From Pseudomonas sp. Q11 (GTDB taxonomy: Bacteria > Pseudomonadota > Gammaproteobacteria > Pseudomonadales > Pseudomonadaceae), in NCBI RefSeq assembly GCF_024494355.1, contig NZ_JAKNQY010000001.1:1-64000 (forward strand): 64,000 nucleotides of DNA, written 5' to 3'. How positions within the stretch are numbered: position 1 is the first letter of the stretch; every line of letters starts with the position of its first letter. Positions 36,389 to 47,959 of the stretch are shown here, in pieces. The position numbers were made by a program, and so were the translations under genes. Under the pieces are notes generated by a model that did not search any database, was not told the origin of the DNA, and saw only the letters and a list, made by a program, of their open reading frames with translations.

Positions 36389-36976
36389 TCAACCGAGAAT
36401 GTAGACAACCGGAAACAGCAGCACCCAGACCAGGTCCACCATGTGCCAATAGAGCACGCCGGACTCCAGCCCGCTGCACTGCCGCGAGCCGTAGCGACGC
36501 CGCCGGCAACCTTCGGCCAGCCAGGCGAGGATCACCATGCCCAGCAGCACGTGCAGGAAATGAAACGCCGTGAGGATCCAGTACAACGTAAAAAAGGTGT
36601 TGTGCTCCAGCCCGAGGCCGTTGGCCAACAGGTGGCTGTACTCAATGAGCTTGAGCGCCACGTAGCCGCCGGCAACCAGCAAGGCCAGCCACAACAGGAG
36701 CGCCGCTTGGCGTGGCCGGTCCTGCCGGACTTGCTCCTGGGCCAAGGCGGCAAACAGCCCGGCGCTCAGCAGGCTGAGGGTCATCGCCAGGCCGGTGGAG
36801 CGATCCAGCAATTGCCGGCCTTCGCTGAACAACGGCGGATTCAATGCCTGGGCGACGGCGAACGCGAGGATCAGCAAGGCAAACACCGTCAGCTCGGCGA
36901 GGATGAAAAACCACATTGCCAGATCCCCTGGCAAACGCCGGGTGGACAGCGCAGCGGCTTCAGCCGAAGTGGACAT
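36389..36976 (-). CDS. norE: Cytochrome oxidase subunit III-like protein NorE
   Basis: A 195-residue protein with five membrane helices of the COX3/CtaE family (LPGDLAMWFFILAELTVFALL, HNTFFTLYWILTAFHFLHV, YWHMVDLVWVLLFPVVYIL). It is thought to aid NorCB assembly or activity and has no catalytic site. It overlaps the end of nirQ by 17 bases. A start three codons earlier (36985) is also possible. Confidence 0.9.
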   Translation of the reverse strand: MSTSAEAAALSTRRLPGDLAMWFFILAELTVFALLILAFAVAQALNPPLFSEGRQLLDRSTGLAMTLSLLSAGLFAALAQEQVRQDRPRQAALLLWLALLVAGGYVALKLIEYSHLLANGLGLEHNTFFTLYWILTAFHFLHVLLGMVILAWLAEGCRRRRYGSRQCSGLESGVLYWHMVDLVWVLLFPVVYILG

Positions 36977-37763
36977 CGACCACATCCATCAGCGCGGCAA
37001 CGGTCTGCGGGTCGTCGCTCAACGGCTCGGCCAGACAGGCCAGACAGGCCTGGCGCGGGTCCATGCCGGCCCCGATCATGCGCGCGGCGAAAATCAGCAG
37101 GCGCGTCGAGGCCACCTCCTCCAGGTCGTGCTGATCGAGCCGGCGCAGGGCCTGCCCCAATCGCACCACCTGGGTCGCCAGAGCCATCTCCACCCTGGCC
37201 TCGCGGGCAACGATGCGTTCTTCATCGGCAACCGAGGGATAGCCGAAGCGCATCGCCACGAAACGCTGGCGGGTGCTGGGTTTCATGCCCTTGAGCAAGT
37301 TCTGGTAACCGGGGTTGTATGACACCACCAACATGAACGAAGGCGGTGCCTGGAGCACCTCGCCGGTGCGCTCCAGGTATAGCTGCCGGCGATCATCGGC
37401 CAAGGGGTGCAACACCACTGCGGTGTCCTGGCGCGCTTCCACCACCTCGTCCAGATAACAGATACCGCCCTCGCGCACCGCTCGGGTCAGCGGTCCGTCT
37501 TGCCACCAGGTGCCCTGGGCGCCGATCAGGTGACGACCCACCAGGTCGGCCGCGCTCAGGTCATCGTGACAGGCCACCGTGTACAGCGGCAATTTCAGAC
37601 GGTGAGCCATGTGCTGGACAAAACGGGTCTTGCCGCAACCGGTAGGGCCTTTGATCAGCACCGGCATACCGTGCCGCCAGGCCTCTTCGAACAACGCCAG
37701 CTCGTTGTCCTGGGGTTGGTAGAAAGGTTCGGCCGGGTGTTCGAGGGTGTGGATAGCGTTCAT
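36960..37763 (-). CDS. nirQ: MoxR-type AAA+ activator NirQ/NorQ
   Basis: A 267-residue AAA+ ATPase with Walker A GPTGCGKT (about 40–47), Walker B ICYLDEVVEA and sensor region SYNPGYQNLLKG. It works with NorD to activate NO reductase, and earlier work in P. aeruginosa also links it to nitrite reductase. It is divergent from nirS and shares a DNR box with it. norE and norF follow on the same message. Confidence 0.94.
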   Translation of the reverse strand: MNAIHTLEHPAEPFYQPQDNELALFEEAWRHGMPVLIKGPTGCGKTRFVQHMAHRLKLPLYTVACHDDLSAADLVGRHLIGAQGTWWQDGPLTRAVREGGICYLDEVVEARQDTAVVLHPLADDRRQLYLERTGEVLQAPPSFMLVVSYNPGYQNLLKGMKPSTRQRFVAMRFGYPSVADEERIVAREARVEMALATQVVRLGQALRRLDQHDLEEVASTRLLIFAARMIGAGMDPRQACLACLAEPLSDDPQTVAALMDVVDVHFG

Positions 37764-37775
37764 GGCATGACCTGA

Positions 37776-39641
<1,866 letters not shown>

Positions 39642-39665
39642 GCTCCATCAATAAGAGGAAAAACC

Positions 39666-39977
39666 ATGAAGCCTATTCTGATTGCCCTGACCTTGAGTGC
39701 CGCATTCAGCCTGCAACCGGCGCTGGCCCAGGACGGCCCGACGCTGTTCAAGAGCAAACCCTGTAGCGCCTGTCACTCCATTGACACCAAGTTGGTAGGG
39801 CCGGCGCTCAAGGAGGTGGCGGCAAAAAATGCCGGCGTCGCTGGAGCGCAAGAACTGTTGGCCAAGCACATCAAGGAAGGCACGCAAGGAAACTGGGGGC
39901 CGATGCCGATGCCAGCCAATCCAGTGACCGATGAAGAAGCCAAGATCCTCGCGGCGTGGGTCTTGACCCTTAAGTAA
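39666..39977 (+). CDS. nirM: Cytochrome c551, electron donor to nitrite reductase
   Basis: A 103-residue periplasmic cytochrome with a signal peptide (about 1–21, ending ALA), heme site C33-x2-C36-H37 (CSACH), and the Met ligand in [10 protein letters not shown]. It carries electrons from the bc1 complex to NirS. It begins 24 bp after nirS. Confidence 0.95.
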   Translation: MKPILIALTLSAAFSLQPALAQDGPTLFKSKPCSACHSIDTKLVGPALKEVAAKNAGVAGAQELLAKHIKEGTQGNWGPMPMPANPVTDEEAKILAAWVLTLK

Positions 39978-40000
39978 CGCTGATTAAGAGCATCTCCCTG

Positions 40001-40113
40001 TGGCGAGGGGATTTATGTGGGAGCAAGGCTTGCCCGCGAGGGGGGCGAGATCAAGGCGTCTGTTTCGCGAGCAAGCTTTGCTCCCACATAAACCCCCGCA
40101 CCACAGGGGGCGC
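40001..40113. repeat. Nested REP elements between nirM and nirC
   Basis: Outer arms CCCTGTGG and CCACAGGG enclose an inverted REP pair (ATGTGGGAGCAAGGCTTGCC … GCAAGCTTTGCTCCCACAT). The structure lies inside the nir operon and could cut down expression after nirM. Confidence 0.88.
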
Positions 40114-40145
40114 GCTCGGCTTTATTTCTTGATCAGGAGGACGTC

Positions 40146-40475
40146 ATGGAACGACACCGCTTTACCGCCTCAATGACCACCCTCCTCTTGGTTTTTTCCA
40201 CCTGCGTGCTGGCGGCTCCCGATCACCAGCGCCAGGCGCAACTGCAACACCTGCTGGTCCAGGACTGCGGCGCCTGCCACGGCCTGCACCTGACTGGCGG
40301 CCTCGGCCCACCCCTGACCCGTGATGCCCTTGCCGGAAAAACCCGCGACAGTCTCATCGCCACCGTCACCCAGGGACGGCCCGGCAGCGCCATGCCCGGT
40401 TGGGCACCGCTGCTCGGTCCCGACGATATTCGCTGGTTGGTGGACCGGCTCCTTCAAGGAGTTCCTGCCTCATGA
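40146..40475 (+). CDS. nirC: Cytochrome c55x NirC
   Basis: A 109-residue c-type cytochrome with a signal peptide (about 1–24) and heme site C41-x2-C44-H45 (CGACH), and Met ligand candidates in GSAMPGWAPLL. NirC takes part in heme d1 supply or electron transfer to NirS. GGAGG precedes the ATG. It overlaps nirF by ATGA. Confidence 0.92.
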   Translation: MERHRFTASMTTLLLVFSTCVLAAPDHQRQAQLQHLLVQDCGACHGLHLTGGLGPPLTRDALAGKTRDSLIATVTQGRPGSAMPGWAPLLGPDDIRWLVDRLLQGVPAS

Positions 40476-41650
40476 TTCGATCTCTGCTGTCTCTCACCAC
40501 CTGCGTGCTGTTGCTCTCCGCTTGTGCCCAGCCACCGCTGCGCGGCAGCGGCGACTTGGGCGTGGTGGTGGAGCGTGCCACCGGCAGCCTGCAAATCATC
40601 GAAAGCGACACCCGCACCGCCCTGGCCCGCGTCGAAGGGCTGGGGGATCTGTCGCACGCCTCGGTGGTGTTTTCCCGCGACCAACGTTTTGCCTATGTAT
40701 TTGGCCGCGATGGCGGGTTGAGCAAGGTCGACCTGCTGCGCGCACGCATTGACCGCCGCATCATTCAGGGCGGCAACAGCATCGGCGGCGCGATCAGCCA
40801 GGACGGCAAGCTGATTGCCGTCTCCAACTACGAACCCGGCGGCGTCAAGGTATTCGACGCGCAGACACTGGAACAGGTCGCGGACATCCCGGCCACACCA
40901 CTGCCCGACGGACAGAAACGTTCGCGGGTGGTCGGCCTGGTGGACGCGCCGGGGCAGCGCTTCGTATTCAGCCTGTTCGACACCGGCGAAATCTGGACCG
41001 CCGATTTCAGCCAAAGCCAAACGCCACACATCGAACGCTTCACCGCCATCGGTCGGCAACCCTATGACGCGCTGATTACGCCGGACGGGCGTTATTACAT
41101 GGCCGGGCTGTTTGGTGAAGACGGCATGGCGCAACTTGACCTCTGGTACCCGGAGCGTGGCGTGAAACGGGTGCTGGGCCAGTACGGGCGCGGCGAGGCG
41201 AGGCTCCCGGTATACAAGATGCCCCACCTGGAAGGCTGGGCCCTGGCCGATCAACAGGCGTTTGTGCCCGCCGTTGGACACCATCAAGTGCTGGTGATGG
41301 ACGCCCGCACCTGGCAAACGGTCGACGCCATCGCCGTGGCCGGCCAGCCGGTGTTTGTCACGGCGCGTCCCGATGGCCGACAGCTGTGGGTCAACTTCGC
41401 CTATCCGGACAACGACCGGGTGCAGGTCATCGACACCCAGACTCACGCCATCATCGCCGACCTGCGACCAGGGCCTGCGGTGCTGCACATGGAATTCACC
41501 GCACGGGGCGACCAGGTGTGGCTGTCCGCCCGCGATGGCGGTGAGGTGCAGGTCTGGGATCCGTATCGACTCGAACGCCTGAGCAGCCTGCCCGCATTGA
41601 GCCCCAGCGGCATCTTCTTCAGCAGCCGTGCGCACAAACCGGGGTACTGA
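40472..41650 (+). CDS. nirF: Heme d1 synthesis protein NirF
   Basis: A 392-residue periplasmic lipoprotein of the cd1 propeller family without a heme c domain. The lipobox LLLSAC (Cys17) is clear. It catalyses a late step of heme d1 synthesis (conversion of the propionate-bearing precursor towards dihydro-d1). The start at 40472 overlaps the nirC stop. Confidence 0.94.
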   Translation: MIRSLLSLTTCVLLLSACAQPPLRGSGDLGVVVERATGSLQIIESDTRTALARVEGLGDLSHASVVFSRDQRFAYVFGRDGGLSKVDLLRARIDRRIIQGGNSIGGAISQDGKLIAVSNYEPGGVKVFDAQTLEQVADIPATPLPDGQKRSRVVGLVDAPGQRFVFSLFDTGEIWTADFSQSQTPHIERFTAIGRQPYDALITPDGRYYMAGLFGEDGMAQLDLWYPERGVKRVLGQYGRGEARLPVYKMPHLEGWALADQQAFVPAVGHHQVLVMDARTWQTVDAIAVAGQPVFVTARPDGRQLWVNFAYPDNDRVQVIDTQTHAIIADLRPGPAVLHMEFTARGDQVWLSARDGGEVQVWDPYRLERLSSLPALSPSGIFFSSRAHKPGY

Positions 41651-41652
41651 CC

Positions 41653-42111
41653 ATGACACCAAGCCCACTCGCCCGCCGCCTGATCGATCAGTTCCAGCAT
41701 GGCCTGCCGTTGTGCGCCGAACCCTATCGGGCAATGGCCGAAGCCCTGGGTTGCAGCGAAGCCCAGGTGATCGATTGCCTGCAGCACCTGCAACTGGCCG
41801 GCACCCTGTCGCGGATCGGTCCGGTGTTCGAACACAGCCGAGCCGGGGCCAGCACCCTCGCCGCCCTGGCAGTGCCCGTGGACCGATTGCACCAGGTCGC
41901 GGCACGCGTCAGCCAATACCCGGAAGTCAATCACAACTACGCCCGGGAACATCGCTACAACCTGTGGTTCGTGCTGACCGGTCCTGATCGTGCCCACCTG
42001 GACAACATTCTCCGGGAACTGGAAGACGACACCGGCCTCACGCCACTGGACCTGCCCATGCTGACCGCTTACCGCATCGACCTGGGCTTTGCCCTGGAGG
42101 CTACCTCATGA
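41653..42111 (+). CDS. nirD: Siroheme decarboxylase subunit NirD
   Basis: A 152-residue protein of the Lrp/AsnC-like fold. NirD, NirL, NirG and NirH together decarboxylate siroheme to didecarboxysiroheme on the way to heme d1. Family features: [38 protein letters not shown] and the [16 protein letters not shown] stretch with the catalytic His. It overlaps nirL by ATGA. Confidence 0.92.
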   Translation: MTPSPLARRLIDQFQHGLPLCAEPYRAMAEALGCSEAQVIDCLQHLQLAGTLSRIGPVFEHSRAGASTLAALAVPVDRLHQVAARVSQYPEVNHNYAREHRYNLWFVLTGPDRAHLDNILRELEDDTGLTPLDLPMLTAYRIDLGFALEATS

Positions 42112-42620
42112 ACACGCCCCTGAGTGAACACCAGGCACTGCAACTGCGCCGTCTGCTGGAAACCGGCCTGCCCCTGACATCACGCCCCTTCCAGGCCCTG
42201 GCCGAGCAGATCGACGCCAGCGAACAACAGGTTCTCGACCAGATGCAGCACTGGCATGAACAAGGCCTGTTCCGCCGCGTCGGCCTGGTGGTCAATCACC
42301 GCGCATTGGGCTTTGCCGCCAACGCCATACTAGTGCTGGACGTACCGGATGCATTGGTCGATGAAGTCGGTCGCCGCCTCGGCCAGGCGCCGGGCATCAG
42401 CCTTTGCTATCAACGACCACGACGCCTGCCCCAGTGGCAATACAACCTGTTCTGCATGATCCACGGTCGCCAGCGCGACCGTGTCGAGGCCCAGGTCCAG
42501 GCGCTGCTTGAAGAACACCTGCTGGACGACCTGCCCCGCCAGTTGCTGTTCAGCACGCACCTGTTCAAGCAATGCGGCGGGCGTTTCGCCGCACCGGCCG
42601 GAGCCCGTATCGATGGATGA
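42108..42620 (+). CDS. nirL: Siroheme decarboxylase subunit NirL
   Basis: A 170-residue member of the same decarboxylase family ([52 protein letters not shown]). It pairs with another subunit, as NirDL or NirGH, in related organisms. The end overlaps nirG by eight bases. Confidence 0.92.
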   Translation: MNTPLSEHQALQLRRLLETGLPLTSRPFQALAEQIDASEQQVLDQMQHWHEQGLFRRVGLVVNHRALGFAANAILVLDVPDALVDEVGRRLGQAPGISLCYQRPRRLPQWQYNLFCMIHGRQRDRVEAQVQALLEEHLLDDLPRQLLFSTHLFKQCGGRFAAPAGARIDG

Positions 42621-43056
42621 CCTGGACCGACGCCTGATCAATCGCCTGCAACTGGGTTTGCCGCTGGTACGCCATCCCTGGCAGGCATTGGCCGATGAAC
42701 TGGAGAGCAACAGTACCGAACTGCTCGATCGGCTGCACGAGTTGCTCAACGACGGCGTACTCACCCGCTTCGGCCCGATGTTCGACATCGACCGCCTGGG
42801 CGGCGCGTTCACCCTGGCGGCGCTGGCGGTGCCCGAACCGCGTTTCGAGACCATCGCCGAGCTGCTCGCGACCATGCCCGAAGTGGCCCACAACTACCGC
42901 CGCGAGCACACCTGGAACATGTGGTTCGTGCTTGCTTGCCCCAGCGAACAGGCGATCAGCGACACCTTGTTGCGTATCGAACGCCTGACCGGCCTGGAGC
43001 CGCTGAACCTGCCCAAGGAGGAGACCTACCATGTCGGCCTGTATTTCCCGGTCTGA
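42613..43056 (+). CDS. nirG: Siroheme decarboxylase subunit NirG
   Basis: A 147-residue homologue of NirD ([51 protein letters not shown]). The start [11 protein letters not shown] lies inside the end of nirL. Its own end overlaps nirH by 26 bases. The open frame begins earlier at 42481 but only the part from 42613 shows the family sequence. Confidence 0.92.
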   Translation: MDDLDRRLINRLQLGLPLVRHPWQALADELESNSTELLDRLHELLNDGVLTRFGPMFDIDRLGGAFTLAALAVPEPRFETIAELLATMPEVAHNYRREHTWNMWFVLACPSEQAISDTLLRIERLTGLEPLNLPKEETYHVGLYFPV

Positions 43057-43663
43057 GCCGTTGCCGCAAACGCCACCTCACCCGGATGAAACGCCTTTGG
43101 CCCTGCGGCTGGTGGAACTGACCCAGGACGGCCTGCCCTTGCTCGAAGATCCCTGGGCCTGGCTGGCCGAGCAACTGGGGCTGAACGTGGAATCGACCCT
43201 CGACCTGCTCAAGCGCTTGCAGGCCGAAGGCGCGATCCGTCGCATCGCCGCGGTGCCCAATCACTATCGCCTGGGTTATCGCCACAACGGCATGACTGTC
43301 TGGGATGTGGCCGATGCCGATGTGCCGCGCTTGGGCGCGTTGCTGGGTGCGCAGCCATTTGTCAGCCATTGCTACCGCCGCCCGCGCCGGGCCGGTTGGC
43401 GCTACAACCTGTTTGCCATGGTCCATGGCCGCAGCCGCGAGGAAATCGACAGCTACCGCGAGCACCTGCGCTATCTGCTGGGTGACGCCTGTAGCGCCGA
43501 CGACATGCTGGTGAGCAGCCGCATCCTGAAGAAGACCGGCCTGCGCCTGTCGCCTGAGGGAGCAAAGCTTGCTCGCGAAACAGCCGCCTCGGTTTCTGAG
43601 GGACCGCATCGGCTTCATCGCGGGCAAGCATTGCTCCCACAACGAAGGAGCGACTTATGTTGA
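43031..43663 (+). CDS. nirH: Siroheme decarboxylase subunit NirH with REP-derived tail
   Basis: A 210-residue homologue of NirL (GLPLLEDPWAWLAEQLG, RRIAAVPNHYRLGYRHNGMTVWDV, CYRRPRRAGWRYNLFAMVHG). Family members are about 170–175 residues; the last 35 or so (EGAKLARETAASVSEG… to …QALLPQRRSDLC) are translated from a REP pair at 43558–43641. A good ribosome site (AAGGAGGAG) lies inside nirG. The stop overlaps the nirJ start region, so the tail keeps coupling to nirJ. Confidence 0.92.
   Translation: MSACISRSEPLPQTPPHPDETPLALRLVELTQDGLPLLEDPWAWLAEQLGLNVESTLDLLKRLQAEGAIRRIAAVPNHYRLGYRHNGMTVWDVADADVPRLGALLGAQPFVSHCYRRPRRAGWRYNLFAMVHGRSREEIDSYREHLRYLLGDACSADDMLVSSRILKKTGLRLSPEGAKLARETAASVSEGPHRLHRGQALLPQRRSDLC
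43558..43641. repeat. REP pair inside the nirH reading frame
   Basis: GGGAGCAAAGCTTGCTCGCG and the inverse TCGCGGGCAAGCATTGCTCC face each other across about 45 bases, entirely within nirH. The first hairpin begins just where the conserved NirH sequence ends. Confidence 0.88.
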
Positions 43664-44853
43664 GGATCAGCCACTACCTGCGCGCCCTGGCCGGTCAATG
43701 TCCCGCGCCGCGTGTTGCACCACCGGGCAGCACACGGCCGCCGGTGGTGATCTGGAATCTGCTCAGGCGCTGTAACCTGACCTGTAAACACTGCTACGCC
43801 ACCTCGGCCGACAGCGTGTTTCGCGATGAGCTGGACACGTCGGCGGCGCTCAAGGTCATCGACGATTTGCATGACGCGGGCGTACGGGTATTGATCCTGT
43901 CCGGCGGCGAGCCATTGCTGCGCGAAGACCTGTTCCAGCTCAGCGCCTATGCCCGGTCCAAGGGGTTTTTCCTGGCACTGTCCACCAACGGCACGCTGAT
44001 CGACTCGAGCAACATCGAGCAGATCGAGGCGGCGAACTTCGATTATGTGGGCATCAGCATCGACGGACTGGAAGCCACTCACGACGCCTTCCGCCAGCTC
44101 AAAGGCAGTTTCGCCCGTTCCATGGCGGCCGTCAGATTGTGTCGCGAACGAGGGATCCGGGTCGGATTGCGCACCACCCTGACCCAGCAAAACCACGCCC
44201 AGTTACCGCGACTGCTGGATCTGATGACTGAATACGACGTGCAGAAATTCTACCTGTCGCACCTCAACTACAGCGGTCGCGGCAAGCGCAGTCGCCAGCT
44301 CGACGCCCGGCAACAGATGAGCCGCGAGGCCATGACCCTGATCTTCGAGCGGGCCTGGAGCGACATCCTGCACGGTCGCGACTCGGACTTCGTCAGCGGT
44401 AACAACGACGCCGATGCGGTGCTGTTGCTGCAATGGGTAGCCTCACGCCTGCCCCATCACTACGCCGAACTGGAACGCATGCTCAAGGCTTGGGGCGGCA
44501 ATGCCTCGGGCAGCGGCATTGCCAACATCGACAACACCGGTGAGGTGCACCCCGACACTTACTGGTGGCAGCACTCGGTGGGTAACGTGCGCCGGACGCC
44601 CTTTCGCACACTCTGGCTGGAACGTCCCGACGCTCTGCTGCAAAAACTGCGCGAGCATCCGCGCACCGTGGGTGGCCGCTGCGGACAGTGTCGTTGGCTG
44701 GCCATCTGCAACGGCAACACCCGCACGCGCGCCTGGGCCGACGGCGACCTGTGGGGCCAGGACCCCGGCTGCCACCTCAGCGATGACGAAATCGGCTTGC
44801 ACGCGCTCCCCAGCACTTTGATTCCCAGCGTTGCACTGCCCTGCGCCCGATAA
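43657..44853 (+). CDS. nirJ: Radical SAM heme d1 synthesis protein NirJ
   Basis: A 398-residue radical SAM enzyme that removes two propionates from didecarboxysiroheme during heme d1 synthesis. The cluster motif C39-x3-C43-x2-C46 (CNLTCKHC) and the LSGGEPLL stretch are clear, and a C-terminal Cys group (GRCGQCRWLAIC … DPGC) marks the auxiliary cluster. AAGGAG is placed eight bases before ATG 43657. It ends 37 bp before nirE. Confidence 0.95.
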   Translation: MLRISHYLRALAGQCPAPRVAPPGSTRPPVVIWNLLRRCNLTCKHCYATSADSVFRDELDTSAALKVIDDLHDAGVRVLILSGGEPLLREDLFQLSAYARSKGFFLALSTNGTLIDSSNIEQIEAANFDYVGISIDGLEATHDAFRQLKGSFARSMAAVRLCRERGIRVGLRTTLTQQNHAQLPRLLDLMTEYDVQKFYLSHLNYSGRGKRSRQLDARQQMSREAMTLIFERAWSDILHGRDSDFVSGNNDADAVLLLQWVASRLPHHYAELERMLKAWGGNASGSGIANIDNTGEVHPDTYWWQHSVGNVRRTPFRTLWLERPDALLQKLREHPRTVGGRCGQCRWLAICNGNTRTRAWADGDLWGQDPGCHLSDDEIGLHALPSTLIPSVALPCAR

Positions 44854-44890
44854 CCCGACGGCGAACCTGATGATGAACCAAGGAAGTCCC

Positions 44891-45721
44891 ATGTCTGCCT
44901 CTATCGTTCTGCCCGCTGCCCTGCAATCGTCCTTCAGATCGGGGGAAGTCGCGCTGGTCGGCGCCGGTCCCGGTGACCCGGGCTTGCTGACGTTGCGCGC
45001 CTGGAGCCTGTTGATGCAGGCCGACGCGGTGGTCTACGACCGCCTGATCAGTGCACAACTGCTGGGGTTGATCCCGCTGACCTGCGCCCGGCACTACGTC
45101 GGCAAGGCCGCCGGTTGCCACAGCCTGCCCCAGGCGCAGATCAACCAATTGCTGGCCGACCTCGCGGATCAGGGCCAGCGGGTGGTCCGGCTCAAGGGCG
45201 GCGACCCGTTCATCTTCGGTCGCGGTGCCGAAGAGCTGGAATACTTGCTGGCGCGTGGCATCGATTGTCAGGTGGTGCCCGGTATCACTGCCGCATCCGG
45301 TTGCAGCGCCTACGCCGGCATTCCGCTGACCCATCGCGACCTGGTCAACTCCTGCCGTTTCATCACCGGCCACTTGCAGCGCGAAGGTGATTTGAACCTG
45401 CCGTGGCAAAGCCTGGCGGATGACAGCCAGACCCTGGTGTTCTACATGGGCTTGTCGAACCTGGGCAGCATTGCCGCACGGTTGATGGCTGCTGGCCTGG
45501 CCGCTGATACTCCGGCGGCGTTGATCAGCAACGGCACTCGCCCCGACCAGCAAGTGCTTCGTGGCACCCTGCAACAACTGCCGGCCATGGCACTGGATTG
45601 CGTCGAAGGTCTGCCGACATTGACGGTGATCGGTAAGGTGGTCGGTTTGTTTGCCCAGCAACCGATGCAGCATCCGGCTCGCGTTCATCCCAAACCCCAG
45701 GCTTTGAAGGTGGCGCTATGA
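44891..45721 (+). CDS. nirE: Uroporphyrinogen III methyltransferase NirE
   Basis: A 276-residue S-adenosylmethionine-dependent methyltransferase that makes precorrin-2 for heme d1. Motifs: VGAGPGDPGLLT, VYDRLIS, VRLKGGDPFIFGRG and VPGITAASGCSAYAGIPLTHR. Several Met codons precede; ATG 44891 has AAGGAAG seven bases upstream. It overlaps nirN by ATGA. Confidence 0.94.
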   Translation: MSASIVLPAALQSSFRSGEVALVGAGPGDPGLLTLRAWSLLMQADAVVYDRLISAQLLGLIPLTCARHYVGKAAGCHSLPQAQINQLLADLADQGQRVVRLKGGDPFIFGRGAEELEYLLARGIDCQVVPGITAASGCSAYAGIPLTHRDLVNSCRFITGHLQREGDLNLPWQSLADDSQTLVFYMGLSNLGSIAARLMAAGLAADTPAALISNGTRPDQQVLRGTLQQLPAMALDCVEGLPTLTVIGKVVGLFAQQPMQHPARVHPKPQALKVAL

Positions 45722-47199
45722 AGCGCATCGGGCTTGCAATGCTGTGGATCGGTACGAGCCATGGCGCCGTTACCACCGGCGCCGACCTGGAACAGGCCGA
45801 GCGCAATTACCAGCAGCTCTGCCAACAATGCCACGGCGTGAACCGCATCGGCGGCGCCGGGCCGGCGTTACTGCCCCAGAGCCTGGGCCGGATCAAGCCC
45901 GGCGAAATTCGCCAGGTGATCGAAAATGGCCGCCCCGCCAGTCAGATGGCGGCCTTCGGTACGCTGCTGGAGCCTGCACAAATCGACGCCCTGGCGCTTT
46001 ATCTCCAGCGTCCGCCCAACTGGAATGAAGAGGCTATTCGCCAAAGTCATCGGGTGCTGGTGGACGGCGCCACATTGCCCGACCAGCCGCAACACCGGGC
46101 CGACCCGCTGAACCTGTTCGTGGTGGTGGAAGCCGGCAATCATCACGTCGCGGTGGTCGACGGGGATCGCTTCGAGGTGCTCGCGCGCTTCGCCTCGCAC
46201 TTTGCAGTGCATGGCGGACCGAAGTTTTCCCCGGACGGGCGTTTTGTCTACCTGGCGTCGCGCGATGGCTGGATCAGTCTGTATGACCTGCACAACCTCA
46301 AGCTGATCGCCGAGGTGCGGGCCGGGCTCAACACCCGCAACCTGGCGGTGAGCAAGGACGGTCGCTGGGTGCTGGTGGGCAACTCGCTGCCCGGCAACCT
46401 GGCGGTGCTGGATGCCCGGGACTTGTCACTGGTCAAGACGATCGCGACGCTGGGCAGTGATGGTCAGGCTTCGCGGGTCAGCGCGGTCTATACCGCTGCG
46501 CCGCGCAACAGCTTCATCGTCGCACTGAAGGATGTGAACGAGGTTTGGGAACTGTCCACCGGCCCGAACCCGGACTTCGTGCCCAGGCGCATCGAGGTCC
46601 AGGATCATCTGGATGACTTTTCCTTCTCCCCCGACTATCGCCAGTTGCTCGCCACCTCGCGCAAGGCCCAGGGTGGACAGGTGATCGACCTCGACAGTGG
46701 CCAGGTGGTCAGCGACATCAGCCTGCCGGGCATGCCGCACCTGGGCTCGGGCACCTATTGGAAGCGCGATGGCCGCTGGGTGTTCGCGACCCCTAACATC
46801 AGCAAAGGACTGGTGTCGGTGATCGACATCAACACCTGGAAAGTCATCAGGCAGATCCCTACCCTCGGGCCGGGTTTCTTCCTGCGCAGCCATGCCAACT
46901 CCCGCTATGCCTGGACCGATGTATTTTTCGCCGCAGGCAACGATGCCATCCACCTGATCGACAAACAAACCCTGGAAATCGCCCACACCTTGCGCCCCAT
47001 GCCCGGCAAAACCGCCGCCCACGTCGAATTTACCCATGACGGCCGTTACCTGCTGTTGAGCATCTGGGACACCGACGGCGCGCTGATCGTCTACGACAGC
47101 AACACCCTCAAGGAAATCAAACGCCTGCCCATGAACAAACCTTCAGGCAAATACAACGTTGGCAACAAGATCGAATTTGCCGAAGGTACGTCTCACTGA
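45718..47199 (+). CDS. nirN: Dihydro-heme d1 dehydrogenase NirN
   Basis: A 493-residue periplasmic cytochrome with heme site C35-x2-C38-H39 (CQQCHG) after a signal peptide (about 1–16) and a cd1-type propeller. NirN introduces the acrylate double bond in the last step of heme d1 synthesis and passes the product to NirS. It is the last gene of the nir operon and converges on the nos operon. Confidence 0.94.
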   Translation: MKRIGLAMLWIGTSHGAVTTGADLEQAERNYQQLCQQCHGVNRIGGAGPALLPQSLGRIKPGEIRQVIENGRPASQMAAFGTLLEPAQIDALALYLQRPPNWNEEAIRQSHRVLVDGATLPDQPQHRADPLNLFVVVEAGNHHVAVVDGDRFEVLARFASHFAVHGGPKFSPDGRFVYLASRDGWISLYDLHNLKLIAEVRAGLNTRNLAVSKDGRWVLVGNSLPGNLAVLDARDLSLVKTIATLGSDGQASRVSAVYTAAPRNSFIVALKDVNEVWELSTGPNPDFVPRRIEVQDHLDDFSFSPDYRQLLATSRKAQGGQVIDLDSGQVVSDISLPGMPHLGSGTYWKRDGRWVFATPNISKGLVSVIDINTWKVIRQIPTLGPGFFLRSHANSRYAWTDVFFAAGNDAIHLIDKQTLEIAHTLRPMPGKTAAHVEFTHDGRYLLLSIWDTDGALIVYDSNTLKEIKRLPMNKPSGKYNVGNKIEFAEGTSH

Positions 47200-47226
47200 G
47201 CGAGCGAACCTGCTCCCGCTCGGTCC

Positions 47227-47350
47227 TGTAGGAGCTGGCGAAGCCTGCGATCTTTTGATCTTGATCTTTCACTTGAGGCTCAAGTGGTTGGGAAAAGATC
47301 GCAGCCTCGTTGCACTCGACAGCTCCTACATAACTCCTACATAGCTCCTA
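47227..47350. repeat. GTAGGAGCTGG-type inverted repeat between nir and nos
   Basis: GTAGGAGCTGGCGAAGCCTG and the inverse CGACAGCTCCTAC enclose arms with GCTGCGATCTTTT-like sequence; extra copies of CTCCTACATA follow at the right end. It separates two convergent operons and may act as a two-way terminator. Confidence 0.8.
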
Positions 47351-47400
47351 CGCGGCTCTAACACAGCATCTACGCTCCTCATCGGGAGCAGGTTGCTGGT

Positions 47401-47928
47401 TCAATGACTCATCAGCGACATGGCGGTTGCCTGTCCTAGCAGCTTCTGATCGATGTCTTCCAGACGCAGCACCCGGCCGCCGGTCGCGCTGGCGAGTTTT
47501 TCCGCCGCCTGGGCGTCGGCGAACGTGGCCAGGACGACGCCCATGGCGCCCTTGAGCCTGGAGCCGACGACGAAATAGGCGGTCCGGGCATCGATCAGGT
47601 GCTCATCATCCGGGGCGTTCCAGTGGCTGCGCCCCATGTCGTGGACGTACAACTTGACGTCAGCCCGATGATTCTCCGGCTGCAGCCACCAACCGAGCAT
47701 CTCGGCCGGCGAGCAGAACTTCTTCACGCCGCTGGCGGTCGCTGCGGCGCCCTTGGGTCCGGGAAAATCCGTGATGACCATGCCGCAGACATGGCACTCG
47801 TCACTGGGATGGAACGCCAGCGCCGCCTTTGAGGCCGGTGGCGACTCAGTCTTGCCGCATGCCACCAGCGCCAGGCACACCAACACCCCGGCCATGACTC
47901 GGCCCGCCCTCGAATACAGCCTGTTCAT
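47401..47928 (-). CDS. nosL: Copper chaperone lipoprotein NosL
   Basis: A 175-residue outer-membrane or periplasmic lipoprotein (lipobox LVAC, Cys24) that binds Cu(I) for the CuZ site of NosZ. The motif ECHVCGMVI holds the copper ligands. It is the last gene of the nos operon, 31 bp behind nosY. Confidence 0.93.
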   Translation of the reverse strand: MNRLYSRAGRVMAGVLVCLALVACGKTESPPASKAALAFHPSDECHVCGMVITDFPGPKGAAATASGVKKFCSPAEMLGWWLQPENHRADVKLYVHDMGRSHWNAPDDEHLIDARTAYFVVGSRLKGAMGVVLATFADAQAAEKLASATGGRVLRLEDIDQKLLGQATAMSLMSH

Positions 47929-47959
47929 CGTTACATGCTCCCTCTATCAAGATCAGAAA

